From contig JAFGAS010000062.1 in NCBI GenBank assembly GCA_016933535.1, positions 1-45,896 of the forward strand: a stretch of 45,896 nucleotides of DNA, read 5' to 3'. This stretch comes from Candidatus Zymogenaceae bacterium. Its GTDB lineage: Bacteria; Desulfobacterota; Zymogenia; Zymogenales; Zymogenaceae. Shown here piece after piece: positions 33,921 through 44,288 of the stretch. The notes under the pieces were generated by a model that made no database searches, was not told the DNA's origin, and saw nothing but the letters and a program-made list of their open reading frames with translations. The position numbers and the translations under genes were made by a program. Position 1 is the stretch's first letter; each line of letters opens with the position of its first letter.

Positions 33921-35279
33921 TTAATCCGCCGCGGCGATATTATCCCTTTTGCCGCGGGGTCCCCGCCGCCTTTTCTTACGGGGGGCGTGGATAAACCGCT
34001 TGAGCGGCTCGAATCCGTCGGGGCCGGGGGGCCAGGGGGCGCCGGGGAAGGCTCCCGATGCCTTCGTGGCTATCGCCAGCAGATCGAAGGCTTCCGAGAA
34101 GTAGGCCTTGTGTCTGAGGCTAGATGAGATATGGCCGTGCTCGAACATCTCGAGCATCTTCCAGTTCAGGAAGAGGAGATGGCGCATGCTGTCTATGGTG
34201 CGCTTGGAAACCCCAACCCTGGAGAGGGCTTGGGTCAGGAAGACTCCGATGAGTCGCGGTATGTCCGGTTTGGACTCCGATTCCCGGACTTGCGTGCGGA
34301 TCAATGCCGTTACCACCGGGATCATGGGGACCGAAAAGAGAAACGGAATGGAAAACTCCCTCCCCGATCGCGTCATCGCGTCCAGCAGCCCGAGGCAGGA
34401 ATAAAAAGATTCCGCGATAACCGCCTTTTCATCGACGGCCTTGTGCATTTCGGGGAACAGGACTTCCAGTATCCCGTATTCTTTGAAAAGCCTCAGGGTC
34501 TCCCGGGAATATCCCCCCTTCAACTCCTTGACGAGCTCTTCGTGGAAGCGCGCCGGCGAGCAGTGGGTGAGGTTATGGCGGAGTTCCCCGACGGCTTGGC
34601 GGATTTCGGGATCGATGGTAAAGCCGATTCGGGCGGCGTGTCTGATGGCGCGGATGATCCGGACCGGGTCCTCGGTGATCCGGGTTCTCGGATCGCCGAT
34701 CATTCTGATGATCTTATTCTCCAGGTCCTCAAGACCTCCCACGTAATCGATGATCGTGTAGTCCTTGACGCTGTAGAACAGGCCGTTTATGGTGAGATCC
34801 CGGCGAAAGGCGTCTTCCTTGGGCGTGCCGAAGGTGTTGTCCCGCATCGTGGGCAGGCCGGGCCGTGATTCGTCCTCCTCCCCCTTTTTCCGGAACGTGG
34901 TTACTTCGATGATCTTGTTGTTACGGAACCGGATATGTACGATCTTGAACCGCCGCCCGATAATGACGCTGTTGGCAAACAGCCGCCTGATATCCTTCGG
35001 GCTGGCGTCGGTAGCTACGTCGAAGTCCTTGGGCTTCCTGGAAAGCAGGAGATCCCGAACGCTGCCCCCGACAAGATAGGCTTTATATCCGTGGTTGAGA
35101 AGACGATAGAGTACCTTGAGGGCGTCCGGATCGATATTCCTTCTGGAGATAGGGTGTTTATCTCTCGGAAGGATAACCGTTTCCGGCGTATGTGGCGGGG
35201 AGGGTCGCCTTGGCCCCTCACTCTTTGGAGTTCCTAAAGAGGAGAAAATCTCGGAGATTGTATTTTTTAGCCAGCCCAC
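33921..35279 (-). CDS. pcnB: Poly(A) polymerase I
   Basis: 452 residues. The nucleotidyltransferase core starts like E. coli PcnB: VILPRDKHPISRRNIDPDAL (about 37-56), LVGGSVRDLLLSRKPKDFDV (about 70-90) with the catalytic DFDVAT, then GRRFKIVHIRF, RRDLTINGLFYS and the RNA-binding arm. The C-terminus ends in a basic Arg/Lys tail (RKKRRRGPRGKR), also as in PcnB. Poly(A) polymerase rather than CCA-adding enzyme is chosen from the IPRD...ISR start and this tail; moreover CCA is already encoded in the tRNA next door. The start is GTG 35279 without a good ribosome binding site. Confidence 0.87.
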   Translation of the reverse strand: MGWLKNTISEIFSSLGTPKSEGPRRPSPPHTPETVILPRDKHPISRRNIDPDALKVLYRLLNHGYKAYLVGGSVRDLLLSRKPKDFDVATDASPKDIRRLFANSVIIGRRFKIVHIRFRNNKIIEVTTFRKKGEEDESRPGLPTMRDNTFGTPKEDAFRRDLTINGLFYSVKDYTIIDYVGGLEDLENKIIRMIGDPRTRITEDPVRIIRAIRHAARIGFTIDPEIRQAVGELRHNLTHCSPARFHEELVKELKGGYSRETLRLFKEYGILEVLFPEMHKAVDEKAVIAESFYSCLGLLDAMTRSGREFSIPFLFSVPMIPVVTALIRTQVRESESKPDIPRLIGVFLTQALSRVGVSKRTIDSMRHLLFLNWKMLEMFEHGHISSSLRHKAYFSEAFDLLAIATKASGAFPGAPWPPGPDGFEPLKRFIHAPRKKRRRGPRGKRDNIAAAD

Positions 35280-35337
35280 GTAGTCACAAATATGATGAGG
35301 TTCAACAAACAGCTGCTTGAAATGTCATATGCATACT

Positions 35338-35366
35338 ATAATAGGCGATATCCTAAAATATTTCAA
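35338..35366 (-). promoter_or_regulatory. Promoter of pcnB
   Basis: Minus-strand TTGAAA (35366-35361), 17-bp spacer, TATTAT (35343-35338); leader about 52 nt to the GTG start. The rest of the gap to 35561 holds nothing recognisable. Confidence 0.6.
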
Positions 35367-35561
35367 TAGTTTTTATTACTTTCACGTAATTTATACGCAG
35401 AATTCCGACCGCGCACCCGAATTTTCGTCTCGGATCAACCCCGTTGCCGGCCAATCGCCCCATCGAGACTGCCGGGAGGGCCTTGCCGGTTCTCGCGATT
35501 ACCGTTGGTAATAGGGTCGTGGGGCCGGTGGCGCGGTTGTCCGCGGCCGTGGAGTGGGGGA

Positions 35562-36605
35562 TCAGTCGTCATCACCGACGATCATCGGGATATTTTTTGT
35601 ATAGGGCTGGCGGATCACCCCCCGCTCCGTGATAATACCCGCTATGTTGGCGGCGGGTGTAACATCGAAAGCCGGGTTCTTGACGGCAACTCCCGGCGGG
35701 GCCGATTGTACCCCCATGAACGACCTGACCTCGTCGGGATGGCGCTGTTCGATGGGGATGCCGGAGCCGGTGGCCGTTTTGGTATCGATAGTCGAACAGG
35801 GCGCGGCGATGTAAAAGGGGACACGGTGTTCTTTTGCCAGCACCGAGACGGCGTAGGTCCCTATTTTGTTTGCCGTATCCCCGTTGGCCGCGATCCGGTC
35901 GGCCCCGGTAATGACCTTATCGATGAGGCCCTCCTTAAAACAGTAACCGGCCATACCGTCGGTGATGAGAGTGACGTCGATGCCGTCGGCCATAAGCTCC
36001 CAGACGGTAAGGCGGCTGCCCTGCAGGAGCGGCCGTGTCTCGGCGGCGATGACCGCGATCCGCTTTCCGGAAGAAACGGCCGCCCTGATCACCCCGAGGG
36101 CGGTGCCGTAGCCGGCCGTGGCCAGGGCCCCGGCGTTGCAGTGGGTAAGGACCGTATCGCCGTCGGAGACAAGGTCCCGGCCGTGCCGGCCGATTGCCTC
36201 GTTGGTCCGGATATCCTCGTCATATATCGCCAGCGCCTCCGCCTCCAGGGCAACAATGATGTCGCCAGCGCCGCCGATCTCACCGTGCGCCCGGCGCTTC
36301 ATCCGGTCCAGCGCCCAGAAAAGGTTTTTCGCGGTGGGCCGGGCCGACGCGATAAACGAGACGATGCCGTCGAAATCCGAAAGAAATTCCTTTGTTGTCC
36401 CCGCCCGTATATGCCGGGCCCCGAGGGCCGCCCCCATTGCGGCAGCCACCCCGATGGCGGGGGCACCGCGGATCGCCAGCGTCTTTATCGCGTCCACCAC
36501 CTGGGCCGGATTTTTAAGGGTAATATAGCGTTCGACGGCCGGCAGTAACCTCTGGTCGAGTATCTCGATGCCGTCTTTTTTCCACTGGATGGTAAAAAAG
36601 GACAT
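35562..36605 (-). CDS. mtnA: S-methyl-5-thioribose-1-phosphate isomerase
   Basis: 347 residues, the usual MtnA length. It converts methylthioribose-1-P to methylthioribulose-1-P in methionine salvage. The family pattern is clear: [15 protein letters not shown] (42-56), [11 protein letters not shown] with catalytic Cys156, [17 protein letters not shown] (about 184-200), and [12 protein letters not shown] with catalytic Asp236. The ATG at 36605 is 7 bp after the stop of the AsmA-family gene, so the two are co-transcribed. The longer in-frame start (36707) overlaps that gene and is rejected. No other mtn gene is in the window. Confidence 0.95.
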   Translation of the reverse strand: MSFFTIQWKKDGIEILDQRLLPAVERYITLKNPAQVVDAIKTLAIRGAPAIGVAAAMGAALGARHIRAGTTKEFLSDFDGIVSFIASARPTAKNLFWALDRMKRRAHGEIGGAGDIIVALEAEALAIYDEDIRTNEAIGRHGRDLVSDGDTVLTHCNAGALATAGYGTALGVIRAAVSSGKRIAVIAAETRPLLQGSRLTVWELMADGIDVTLITDGMAGYCFKEGLIDKVITGADRIAANGDTANKIGTYAVSVLAKEHRVPFYIAAPCSTIDTKTATGSGIPIEQRHPDEVRSFMGVQSAPPGVAVKNPAFDVTPAANIAGIITERGVIRQPYTKNIPMIVGDDD

Positions 36606-36612
36606 AGGAAGG

Positions 36613-38106
36613 CTAAAATGATATCCGGTTAATGAACTTGATGGAGTATCCCTCTTTGTACCTTTCGCTGATTTCCCGCTTGAATTCCTCGAATATTTCA
36701 TCGGCATCCTTTTCGGTCAGGAATTCCGGCCTGAGAAGAAATTCGAGACTCTCAACATTGCCGGTAACAGAAATAGGCAGCGAGAGTCTTCCGGAAGGGT
36801 TGTGCATCAGGGAGGTGATATACTCCGGTTTTATATCGAGCGCCATCGTGTGCGAGAGGAATATGTCTCCATAAAAATCAACGATGCCGGTCAGGTCGAT
36901 CTCTCCCCTGACGACGGCGTCCCATTCCTCGGACTTTATGGCAAGCTTTGAGGTGACAAACTTGTTGCCGGACAGAACGAAACTTCCGCCGATAATGGAA
37001 AAACTCGTATCCAGGATCGTGGTTATCCCGCCATTAGAAATGAGGCCGAGGGACGAAAGCTCAGTCCTGATGTTAAACGACGGTATATGGCCGTCCTCGA
37101 TACGGATAAGCCCTTCACCCGAGAGGTTGCCGATCATTTCGCCGGTGGTCTTACCCGTGGCGGTAAAGGTCCCTTCGAAGTTCAATACGCCGAAACAGGT
37201 GTTCTCGTCCTTTCGGATGATGGAAAAGAGTTTATTTGCCATGACGTTGGAGAGCCGCGCATTGACAACCAGTTCCTTTTTAAGGGTGGCCACGTTGACG
37301 TATCCGCTGACTTCAAGCACCCCCCCAAAGACCGACGTATTCATCTTATCGATTCTCAGGGTATCGTTCCTTATTTTACCCGTGAGCCTCAGGTCGTCAA
37401 ACGGCAGTCCTTTGATCAATCCCGTTGAGATCGAGATGGAAACGTCGCCGGAAAGGGGGATCGCCGGCTTCATCGACCTGCCGCCGTCGGTGCTTCTTAC
37501 CGCCTCGATATGATTGATCCAAATATCCATGTCCTTGATACGGATGATCTCATCGGGTTGGCCGTCCGTGGGTATTATGGTGTAGGTAATGTCGGCGTTC
37601 TTCACGTCAATCTCATCGGGCAGGGTAGTTCGGCTCGTAAACCGTCCCATGTCCAGGTGAAAGAGGCTCGCCTTGAGAATGTCAATTGATCTACTGGTGC
37701 TTCCGCCGAACGAAAGAGAGGCCAGATTAAGCTGCGCATCGTCCTTTTCTATGATCGAAAACTCGGGCTCTTTTACGACAATCCCGCTGACCACGACGTT
37801 GCCCGAAAGAAGAGGTATCAGTCTAACGGATACATCGACTTGACGGGCGGTCAAAAAGGGTTCATTCGAGAAATCGGGGTCGTCCGCGATCGAGAGATCC
37901 TTCAGGATGATCTTGGGCCCGGTGATAACCGAAAGAGATAGATCGCCGATTGTCGCGGGGCGCCCGAGCCGCTCGGAAAGCCACAGGGCAACACTATGAC
38001 GATAGTCGGATGTGTCAATCAGTTTAGGAAGGAAAATCAGGGAGGCAGCGGCCATGAGGACGGTACAAGACACTATGCAGAGTGTAATTATTGTTCGTCT
38101 TGTCAT
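36613..38106 (-). CDS. AsmA-family inner-membrane protein
   Basis: 497 residues. One N-terminal membrane helix (about 6-28), then the AsmA signature [19 protein letters not shown] (about 41-59) with [15 protein letters not shown] right after it. The long periplasmic part is beta-rich, ending in a conserved AsmA C-terminal half ([18 protein letters not shown] and a block near [12 protein letters not shown]). AsmA-like proteins form hydrophobic grooves that move lipids to, or limit them in, the outer membrane. ATG 38106 has GGAG 9 bp before it. mtnA follows after 7 bp, an unusual pairing of functions that may only reflect shared transcription. Confidence 0.85.
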   Translation of the reverse strand: MTRRTIITLCIVSCTVLMAAASLIFLPKLIDTSDYRHSVALWLSERLGRPATIGDLSLSVITGPKIILKDLSIADDPDFSNEPFLTARQVDVSVRLIPLLSGNVVVSGIVVKEPEFSIIEKDDAQLNLASLSFGGSTSRSIDILKASLFHLDMGRFTSRTTLPDEIDVKNADITYTIIPTDGQPDEIIRIKDMDIWINHIEAVRSTDGGRSMKPAIPLSGDVSISISTGLIKGLPFDDLRLTGKIRNDTLRIDKMNTSVFGGVLEVSGYVNVATLKKELVVNARLSNVMANKLFSIIRKDENTCFGVLNFEGTFTATGKTTGEMIGNLSGEGLIRIEDGHIPSFNIRTELSSLGLISNGGITTILDTSFSIIGGSFVLSGNKFVTSKLAIKSEEWDAVVRGEIDLTGIVDFYGDIFLSHTMALDIKPEYITSLMHNPSGRLSLPISVTGNVESLEFLLRPEFLTEKDADEIFEEFKREISERYKEGYSIKFINRISF

Positions 38107-38394
38107 ACCAGTTGCTCCGCACACCGTTAAGAAACCGTATGTTCGGTTGCTCAGGGCGTGATTAAATCGGAAACAGTGGGTCTCTGAGTGTCGATGCAAC
38201 CGATTACTTTTCAAGGAGGAGTCCGGTTGTCATCTATATGTGGGGACTATCTGTCCGTTTTCCGATTTACCTTGTTGTCAATCCCAGATTTCCATGTCCG
38301 GCCCGTCTCAGTTCTTTTTCCCTCGAATCTTTACCCTATTCCATTCATTCTCCCGAGGCCGGGCGTATACGCTCCCGTTTTGGACTGGAGACCT
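38107..38394. other. Gap between AsmA gene and gatB
   Basis: 288 bp without a recognisable gene. A minus-strand TTGACA at 38281-38276 has no -10 at the right distance. I see no clear terminator for gatB. Confidence 0.35.
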
Positions 38395-39828
38395 TTACGG
38401 TTCCGAGAGCACCTTTTGCAGCAGGTCATTTACCAGCTGGGGATTCGCCTTTCCCTGTGTTTCCTTCATGACCCGGCCTACGAAAAATCCCAGAAGCCTT
38501 TCCTTGCCGGCCCTGAAATCGGCCGCCTCTTTGGGGAAGCCGCCAACGACCCGGCGTATCACTTCCTCGATCCGGGTGGGGTCCGAGATCTGGGTGAGCC
38601 CCTGGCTCCTGACGATCTCCTGGGCGGTTTTTCCCGTTTTTGCCATCTCGGAAAAGACGGTCTTGGCGATCTTGCCGCTGATGGTGCCGGCCTCGATGAG
38701 GTTGATAAGGCCGGCAAAGTCCACGGGATTGATCGGAGAATCCGCTATGTCGCGCCGATTTTCCTTGAGCTCGCGCATCAATTCGGTCATGATCCAGTTG
38801 GAGGCCTGCTTGGGGGGCGCGTTTTCTCTAACTACCGCCTCAAAATAGTCGGCCATTTCCTTTTCGGCACAGAGAACCTGGGCATCGTAGTGGGGGATGC
38901 CGTAATCGCATACGAATCGCTCGACCTTGTGGTCGGGAAGCTCCGGCAGGCTCTGCCGAATCTGCTCAATCCACCGGTGGTCGACCGTCAGGGCGACGAG
39001 GTCGGGATCGGGGAAATAGCGGTAATCGTGGGCCTCCTCTTTGCTGCGCATCGATTCGGTGATGTCCCGGGCGTCGTTCCAGAGCCTGGTCTCCTGGTTT
39101 ACCCGGCCGCCGTCCTCAAGCACCTGGACCTGGCGCTTGATCTCATATTCAAGGGCCTTTTCCACGTTTCGAAAGGAGTTCATGTTCTTGAGCTCGGTGC
39201 GGGTGCCGAGCTCATGCGCCCCGGCGGGACGCACCGATACGTTGGCGTCGCACCGGAAACTCCCCTCCTCCATGTTGCCGTCACAGACTTCCAGGTATCT
39301 GAGGATGCTCCTGAGTTTTTTCAGATAAGCCCCCGCCTCCTGGGGGGAATTGATGTCGGGCTCGGAGACGATCTCCAGGAGCGGTACTCCCGTTCGATTG
39401 AGGTCGACGTAGCTTTGAGGGGCGTGTTCATCATGCAGGAGCTTGCCCGCGTCTTCCTCCATATGGATGCGGGTAAGGCCGATCTTCTTTTTGCCGCCGT
39501 CGGTCTCTATTTCGACATGGCCCCCCCTGGCCAGCGGATGTTCGTATTGGGATATCTGATAACCCTTGGGGAGGTCGGGGTAGAAATAGTTCTTCCGGGC
39601 AAACCATGAGCCGTCGCAGACCTCTCCGTGCGTGGCCAAGGCCGTCTTGATACCGAATTCGACGACCTTCTTGTTTAAAACCGGCAGGACGCCCGGTTGT
39701 GCCGTGCAGACGGGACAGATGGACGAATTGGGCTCGGCCCCGAATTTCGTGGAGCAGCCGCAGAATATCTTCGAGTCCGTCAGCATCTGGGCGTGGACCT
39801 CAAGACCGATCACCGCCTGATAATTCAT
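38395..39828 (-). CDS. gatB: Asp/Glu-tRNA amidotransferase subunit B
   Basis: 477 residues. It binds mischarged Asp-tRNA(Asn) or Glu-tRNA(Gln) and phosphorylates it for amidation by GatA. The start [13 protein letters not shown], the zinc region with [13 protein letters not shown] and [15 protein letters not shown] (four Cys), [12 protein letters not shown] (about 188-199) and the C-terminal YqeY-like tail [10 protein letters not shown] are diagnostic. GGAG lies upstream of the ATG. It is on the same strand as gatC and gatA but has its own gap and promoter. Confidence 0.97.
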   Translation of the reverse strand: MNYQAVIGLEVHAQMLTDSKIFCGCSTKFGAEPNSSICPVCTAQPGVLPVLNKKVVEFGIKTALATHGEVCDGSWFARKNYFYPDLPKGYQISQYEHPLARGGHVEIETDGGKKKIGLTRIHMEEDAGKLLHDEHAPQSYVDLNRTGVPLLEIVSEPDINSPQEAGAYLKKLRSILRYLEVCDGNMEEGSFRCDANVSVRPAGAHELGTRTELKNMNSFRNVEKALEYEIKRQVQVLEDGGRVNQETRLWNDARDITESMRSKEEAHDYRYFPDPDLVALTVDHRWIEQIRQSLPELPDHKVERFVCDYGIPHYDAQVLCAEKEMADYFEAVVRENAPPKQASNWIMTELMRELKENRRDIADSPINPVDFAGLINLIEAGTISGKIAKTVFSEMAKTGKTAQEIVRSQGLTQISDPTRIEEVIRRVVGGFPKEAADFRAGKERLLGFFVGRVMKETQGKANPQLVNDLLQKVLSEP

Positions 39829-40177
39829 GTGAAATTGTCTCCGATAATCCGATGTCCGGCGTATTATATCAGACTATTGTTACACGGGTAACGCTTTTTA
39901 ACCCGCATACCGTTATAAATTTTTAATGAGTGCTATACGCGCTGCGGCGTCCGGCCGATTGCGGGGGTATTCTCGGCGTCAACGGCGTACGATATAATGT
40001 GTGGGCCCAGGGAATCGGGAGGGACTATATATGATCGAGATTATATCCGTCCCGGCTTTACAATAGCCCGGAACCGGCGGTGCCGGCGGGTGAAGTATGC
40101 CGTCGTCCGACCGGCCTTATGCGGAAAACGGGCGGTTTGGCCGCGCCGGATCGGTGGGCAAAGGCCGCCTTCGCGTG
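39829..40177. other. Gap between gatA and gatB
   Basis: 349 bp. Only the gatB promoter is recognisable; no gene and no clear gatA terminator. Confidence 0.45.
39863..39891 (-). promoter_or_regulatory. Promoter of gatB
   Basis: Minus-strand TTACCC (39891-39886), 17-bp spacer ending in TGA, then a perfect TATAAT (39868-39863), so also an extended -10. Leader about 30 nt. Confidence 0.6.
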
Positions 40178-41638
40178 CTAGATTATCGGTTTCGGTACCT
40201 CGGCGGTCCGGTGCTTCTGGACGAAGTGCGCGGCCGCGAGGATTTCGGCCTCTCCCAGGGGCCTTCCCAAGAGCTGTAGCCCGATCGGGAGGCCCTGGCC
40301 GTTCATGCCGGCGGGCACCGATATCCCCGGAATGCCCGCCAGGTTGGCCGTGACGGTATAGATATCACCGAGATACATGGAGAGGGGATCGGCGATCTTT
40401 TCTCCGATCCGGTAGGCCGGCGTGGGGGCAGCCGGGCAGGCGATAACGTCGACGGCGCCGAAGGCGCGGTCGAAATCCTCCCGGATAAGACGGCGGACCT
40501 GGAGGGCCTTCTTGTAGTAGGCGTCGTAGTAGCCGGCCGAAAGGGCATAGGTGCCCAGCATGATCCGGCGTTTTACCTCGGCCCCGAAGCCGGTAGAACG
40601 GGTATGTTCGAACATATCGGTCAGGCCGCCGTCGGGATGGACCTCCCGGTATCCGTACCTGACCCCGTCGAACCGGGCAAGGTTCGAGCTGGCTTCCGAG
40701 GGGGCGATGATATAGTACGAGGCCAGGGCGTATTCGGTGTGGGGCAGGCTGATATCGATAATCTCGGCCCCTCCCTCCCTCAGGACGTCAACGGCCTGCC
40801 TCACGCGCCTTGACACCTCTTCGTCCAACCCTTCCCCGAAATACTCCTTGGGAAGGCCGACCTTCATTCCCTTCACGTCGCCCGTCAGCTGCCCGGGGTA
40901 GTCGGGCACCGGAATATCCAGGGAGGTGGAGTCGCGCTTGTCGTGGCCGGCAATGGCCGAAAGCAGCAGCGCCGCGTCCCTGACATCCTTGGTTATGGGG
41001 CCGATCTGATCCAGCGACGATGCGTAGGCGACCAGGCCGTACCGGCTTACCCGCCCGTAGGTCGGCTTGAGCCCCACGACGCCGGAGTATGACGCGGGCT
41101 GGCGGATGGAGCCGCCGGTGTCCGACCCGAGGGCCCCGGCGCACAGGTCCGCGGCGACGGCCGCCGCCGATCCGCCGCTGGAACCGCCGGGGACGTAGTC
41201 GGTGTTGTGGGGGTTTTTCGTCGGCCCGAAATATGAAGATTCGGTGGAAGAGCCCATGGCGAACTCGTCCATGTTGGTCTTGCCGAGGATAACGGCCCCG
41301 GCCTGCGCGAGCCGCTCGATAACGGCGGCGTCATAGGGGGGGACGTAGTCCTTGAGCATCCGCGACCCGCAGGTGGTGGGGACCCCCCTGGTGCAGATAA
41401 CGTCCTTGATTGCCAGCGGAACGCCCAGCAACGGTCCGACTTCCCCTTTGCCGATGCGCGCGTCGGCGTCATCGGCCTGCTCCAATGCGTGCTCTTCGAT
41501 GACGGCCAGATAGGCGTTGATCTTCGGGTTGATCCGGGCGATCCGTTCGATGTAGTGCTCGGTGGCCTCCCGGGAGCTGATCGCCCTGCTCTTGAGGAGG
41601 TCGGCAAGCTCGTGAATCGTGTGTACAGTTGGGTCCAT
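40178..41638 (-). CDS. gatA: Asp/Glu-tRNA amidotransferase subunit A
   Basis: 486 residues, an amidase-signature enzyme that releases ammonia from glutamine or asparagine for GatB. The triad Lys78 (LAIKDV), cis-Ser153 (GGSSGGS) and Ser177 (SDTGGSIRQ) matches the spacing in known GatA. It follows gatC by 8 bp. AGGAT stands before the ATG. Confidence 0.97.
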   Translation of the reverse strand: MDPTVHTIHELADLLKSRAISSREATEHYIERIARINPKINAYLAVIEEHALEQADDADARIGKGEVGPLLGVPLAIKDVICTRGVPTTCGSRMLKDYVPPYDAAVIERLAQAGAVILGKTNMDEFAMGSSTESSYFGPTKNPHNTDYVPGGSSGGSAAAVAADLCAGALGSDTGGSIRQPASYSGVVGLKPTYGRVSRYGLVAYASSLDQIGPITKDVRDAALLLSAIAGHDKRDSTSLDIPVPDYPGQLTGDVKGMKVGLPKEYFGEGLDEEVSRRVRQAVDVLREGGAEIIDISLPHTEYALASYYIIAPSEASSNLARFDGVRYGYREVHPDGGLTDMFEHTRSTGFGAEVKRRIMLGTYALSAGYYDAYYKKALQVRRLIREDFDRAFGAVDVIACPAAPTPAYRIGEKIADPLSMYLGDIYTVTANLAGIPGISVPAGMNGQGLPIGLQLLGRPLGEAEILAAAHFVQKHRTAEVPKPII

Positions 41639-41646
41639 GATCCTAT

Positions 41647-41949
41647 CTATTCTATTACCTTGGGAACGCGCAATAACGTGCCTTTCGTATCGGGGGCGTT
41701 GCCGATGATACCGGCCGGGTCCTCGGACGGCACGACGATATCGTCCCGCATGACGTTTGTGTTGGGGATGGCGTGGGTCATCGGCTCGATATCGGCGGTG
41801 TCGATCTCGCTGAGCTTATCCATGTAGGCCAGGATGTCGTTGAGGATATCGGTAAAGCCTTTGGCCTCGTTATCGGAAAGGGCCAGCCGGGCGAGCTTTG
41901 CCACGTACCCGACTTCGTCCGCGGTGATCTTCTGTTTGTGATCCGCCAT
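41647..41949 (-). CDS. gatC: Asp/Glu-tRNA amidotransferase subunit C
   Basis: 100 residues. It wraps GatA and GatB together. The start [20 protein letters not shown] and the closing MRDDIVVPS segment are typical. AGGAAATC precedes the ATG; the MFS gene ends 6 bp upstream, so MFS, gatC and gatA share one transcript. Confidence 0.95.
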   Translation of the reverse strand: MADHKQKITADEVGYVAKLARLALSDNEAKGFTDILNDILAYMDKLSEIDTADIEPMTHAIPNTNVMRDDIVVPSEDPAGIIGNAPDTKGTLLRVPKVIE

Positions 41950-41955
41950 GATTTC

Positions 41956-43341
41956 CTACCTGTCCATCTGCTCGAGGATTTCAGATGCGGTCATCTTTTT
42001 GGCCTCACCGCCCTTCACGAAGAGCATGGTGATAAGGGCCAGGAGGAAGAACGCGGGCACGATGTAAAACATGGACTGGTAGTCGCCCCCGTTATAATCG
42101 ATGAATACCCCGATGATCGGGGGGGAAATCGTCTGGGCCAGCATCGAAAAGAAATAGTAGAGCCCGGTATACGTGCCCAGCATTTCTTCGGTGCTGATGT
42201 CCCAGATCATCGGGAACGAGTTGATGTTTACGGCGGCCCAGCCGATTCCCGAGATGAACATGACGGCGATTATCACAGGGATTGACGTGGTAAAGGCCAT
42301 GAGCGACATGGGAACGATAAGCAGGAGAAGACCCGTGATGATGGTCTTTTTTCTCCCGAGCCGGGTGGCAATAAAGCCGCTCGGGATGGCGAAGATAATA
42401 AACGTAATGATGAATATCCCGAGGACCATGGAGGCGGTGCCCGCTTTCAAGCCCAGGGTGTTGACGCCGTAGAGCGTAAAGAAGGTCTCCACGGCGTTAT
42501 AGCCGAAGAACCAGAAAAAGATCGACAGGAAAATAAATACCGTGCTCTTGTGGACCCACCTGAGGATGGTCAAAAAGACGATGAGAGCAAACACGGCCAG
42601 TGCGATCAGCATGTGTCCCTGGTAGATCGCATCTTCCTTGAAGAACGTGAGAAACGGATCCAGGACACCGGTCCTGTTGAGCAGCAGGAACGATACCACG
42701 CCCACGGCCAGGGCAATCGTGGAAACCTTCACGAGCTTCCATGAGATATCTTCGGCCGCCTCGGCGGGGATATCCTTCGGCTCCCTGATGGTTAGGTAGA
42801 CGACGATAATGGCCACCAGCATAACCGCGGCGATCACAATAAACGGGACGTCCCGGTTCATGTTGAAGAGCGCCCCGCCCGCGAAAACGGCCACGAGCGC
42901 GCCGGCCCCACCCATGAAGTTGATAACACCGTTGGCCTTGCTCCTGACCGGCGAGGGGAAGATATCGGGCATCAGCGCAATGACCGGAGAACGAAAGAGA
43001 GCCATAGAAAGATTCATAAGGACGATGAATCCAAGCAGGATCTGGAGCGTCTGGGCGACGGGTATGAGGGCAAAAAAGACCGCCGCAAGCGGCGCCCCGA
43101 TCAACAAATAGGGCATCCGGCGGCCGATTTTTGTCCTGGTCTTGTCGCTGGCCGCCCCGATAATGGGCTGGATGGTCACGGCCAGGATGTTGTCAAAGGT
43201 CATGATGAGCCCGATGAGGGCATTGGAGGCGATGAAGCCCTTGAGGATGATCGGCACAAAGCTGTTATAAAACGTCCAAACGACGGAAACACCTAAGAAC
43301 CCGAAGCCAAGCAAGAAGGTCTTCTTATAATCGAGTTTCAT
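41956..43341 (-). CDS. MFS transporter, GPH/SLC45-like
   Basis: 461 residues with about 12 membrane helices. The loop between TM2 and TM3 reads PIIGAASDKTRTKIGRRMP (about 57-75), the signature of the sugar:cation (GPH) and SLC45-like branch of the major facilitator family. An RLGRKK repeat of it lies at about 315. A sugar or small organic solute is likely; direction and ion are unknown. AGGAG precedes the ATG. It is the first gene of the gatC-gatA operon. The C-terminus is short and soluble (AKKMTASEILEQMDR). Confidence 0.9.
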   Translation of the reverse strand: MKLDYKKTFLLGFGFLGVSVVWTFYNSFVPIILKGFIASNALIGLIMTFDNILAVTIQPIIGAASDKTRTKIGRRMPYLLIGAPLAAVFFALIPVAQTLQILLGFIVLMNLSMALFRSPVIALMPDIFPSPVRSKANGVINFMGGAGALVAVFAGGALFNMNRDVPFIVIAAVMLVAIIVVYLTIREPKDIPAEAAEDISWKLVKVSTIALAVGVVSFLLLNRTGVLDPFLTFFKEDAIYQGHMLIALAVFALIVFLTILRWVHKSTVFIFLSIFFWFFGYNAVETFFTLYGVNTLGLKAGTASMVLGIFIITFIIFAIPSGFIATRLGRKKTIITGLLLLIVPMSLMAFTTSIPVIIAVMFISGIGWAAVNINSFPMIWDISTEEMLGTYTGLYYFFSMLAQTISPPIIGVFIDYNGGDYQSMFYIVPAFFLLALITMLFVKGGEAKKMTASEILEQMDR

Positions 43342-43366
43342 GGAAATCTCCTATAACATCGTTTCT

Positions 43367-43399
43367 TGTTAGCTAACACACTTTCGGAGCGAATGTCAA
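43367..43399 (-). promoter_or_regulatory. Promoter with palindrome upstream of the MFS-gatCA operon
   Basis: Minus-strand TTGACA (43399-43394). At 17 bp spacing the -10 position (43376-43371) is TTAGCT, inside the perfect 12-bp palindrome TGTTAGCTAACA (43367-43378). The poor -10 plus the palindrome suggests a regulated promoter. Confidence 0.45.
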
Positions 43400-43481
43400 T
43401 CAAAAAGGGGTTGCCGGAACGGGCGGGGAGGGGCGGATTGACAGGGAGAACATGCTGTGGTAGAGATATGTACATAGACAG

Positions 43482-43567
43482 GAATTTAGGTGACACCATA
43501 CTTAATTAGTATTCTTTTTATTTTTAAACCGGAGATTTATTAATTAAGTATGGTGTCACCTAAATTC
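43482..43567. repeat. Long inverted-repeat element A
   Basis: Two perfect 27-bp arms (43482-43508 and 43541-43567) around a 32-bp AT-rich loop. The outer part reads GAATTTAGGTGACACCATAC. It is preceded by GACAG, as is element B. It ends 11 bp before the isochorismatase ATG, so the hairpin lies in that gene's leader. It is probably a small non-autonomous mobile element or REPIN-like repeat. Confidence 0.85.
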
Positions 43568-43578
43568 GGGAGGATGAT

Positions 43579-44154
43579 ATGGACGATATAAGGATTGTGC
43601 GTCCCACGGTCACGGATACGGCGTTGGTCGTCGTTGATTTTCAGGGCTCGCTCTTTTCGACGATGGACAAAAAAGTCGGGAAGCGGACGCTGGAAAAGAC
43701 GATCCTTTTAATCAAATCGGCGCTGATCCTGGACCTCCCGATCGTCGTGACGGAGCAGTACCCCAAGGGGCTGGGGCTCACGATGGACGAGATCCGTTCC
43801 GCCCTTGGAGATGCGTACCGGCCCCTGGAGAAGGTCTCCTTTTCCATCATGGGTGAGCCGTCGATTGCCAAAGACATCCGGGCGCTGGGGAGACGCAGTT
43901 TCATACTCTGCGGCATGGAGACCCACGTCTGCGTCATGCAGTCGGCCGTGGACCTCCTTGATGAAGGGTTTACCCCCTACGTTGCGGCGGATGCCGTCTG
44001 CTCGCGAGAGCGGCTGGATTGGGAGGCAGGGCTCTCGGTGATGGAGGGTGCCGGCGCCGAGATCGTGACCGTCGAGACGATTGTCTTTGCCCTCCTGAAG
44101 AAGGCCGGCACGCCGGAGTTCAAGGCGTTTTCAAAGCTGTTGAAGGGGGAGTGA
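43579..44154 (+). CDS. Isochorismatase-family cysteine hydrolase
   Basis: 191 residues with the alpha/beta fold of the isochorismatase-like family. The catalytic set is Asp20 (VVVDFQG), Lys85 (LEKVSFS) and Cys118 (CGMETHVCVMQ), with the cis-peptide region before it. Members include nicotinamidases, N-carbamoyl hydrolases and YcaC-like proteins of unknown role; this one lacks obvious nicotinamidase metal ligands. GGGAGGATGAT gives the ribosome binding site. It is flanked on both sides by long inverted repeats, which leaves its promoter unclear. Confidence 0.9.
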   Translation: MDDIRIVRPTVTDTALVVVDFQGSLFSTMDKKVGKRTLEKTILLIKSALILDLPIVVTEQYPKGLGLTMDEIRSALGDAYRPLEKVSFSIMGEPSIAKDIRALGRRSFILCGMETHVCVMQSAVDLLDEGFTPYVAADAVCSRERLDWEAGLSVMEGAGAEIVTVETIVFALLKKAGTPEFKAFSKLLKGE

Positions 44155-44175
44155 GAGGGGACGGGAATAGGACAG

Positions 44176-44259
44176 GAATTTTGGGGACACAAAACTTAAT
44201 TCATTAAGTTTTTCAGTTAAGCCGAGAAAAACGAATTAAGTATTGTGTCCCCAAAATTC
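44176..44259. repeat. Long inverted-repeat element B
   Basis: 26-bp arms (44176-44201 and 44234-44259) with one mismatch and a 32-bp interior. The arm begins GAATTTTGGGGACACAAAAC, clearly related to element A in layout and in the AATTAAGTA inner part, but with GGGGACAC where A has GGTGACAC. It starts 22 bp after the isochorismatase stop. Confidence 0.85.
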
Positions 44260-44288
44260 AACCGAATATAAAAAACGGAGGAAAAGGG

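Noticed and set aside
35505..36548. Plus-strand frame of 347 codons
   Set aside because: It is antisense to mtnA, with both catalytic residues of mtnA in place on the other strand.
38188..39609. Plus-strand frame of 473 codons
   Set aside because: It is antisense to gatB, whose identity is certain.
39993..39998. Plus-strand TATAAT in the gatA-gatB gap
   Set aside because: No gene follows on the plus strand and no -35 box is correctly spaced.
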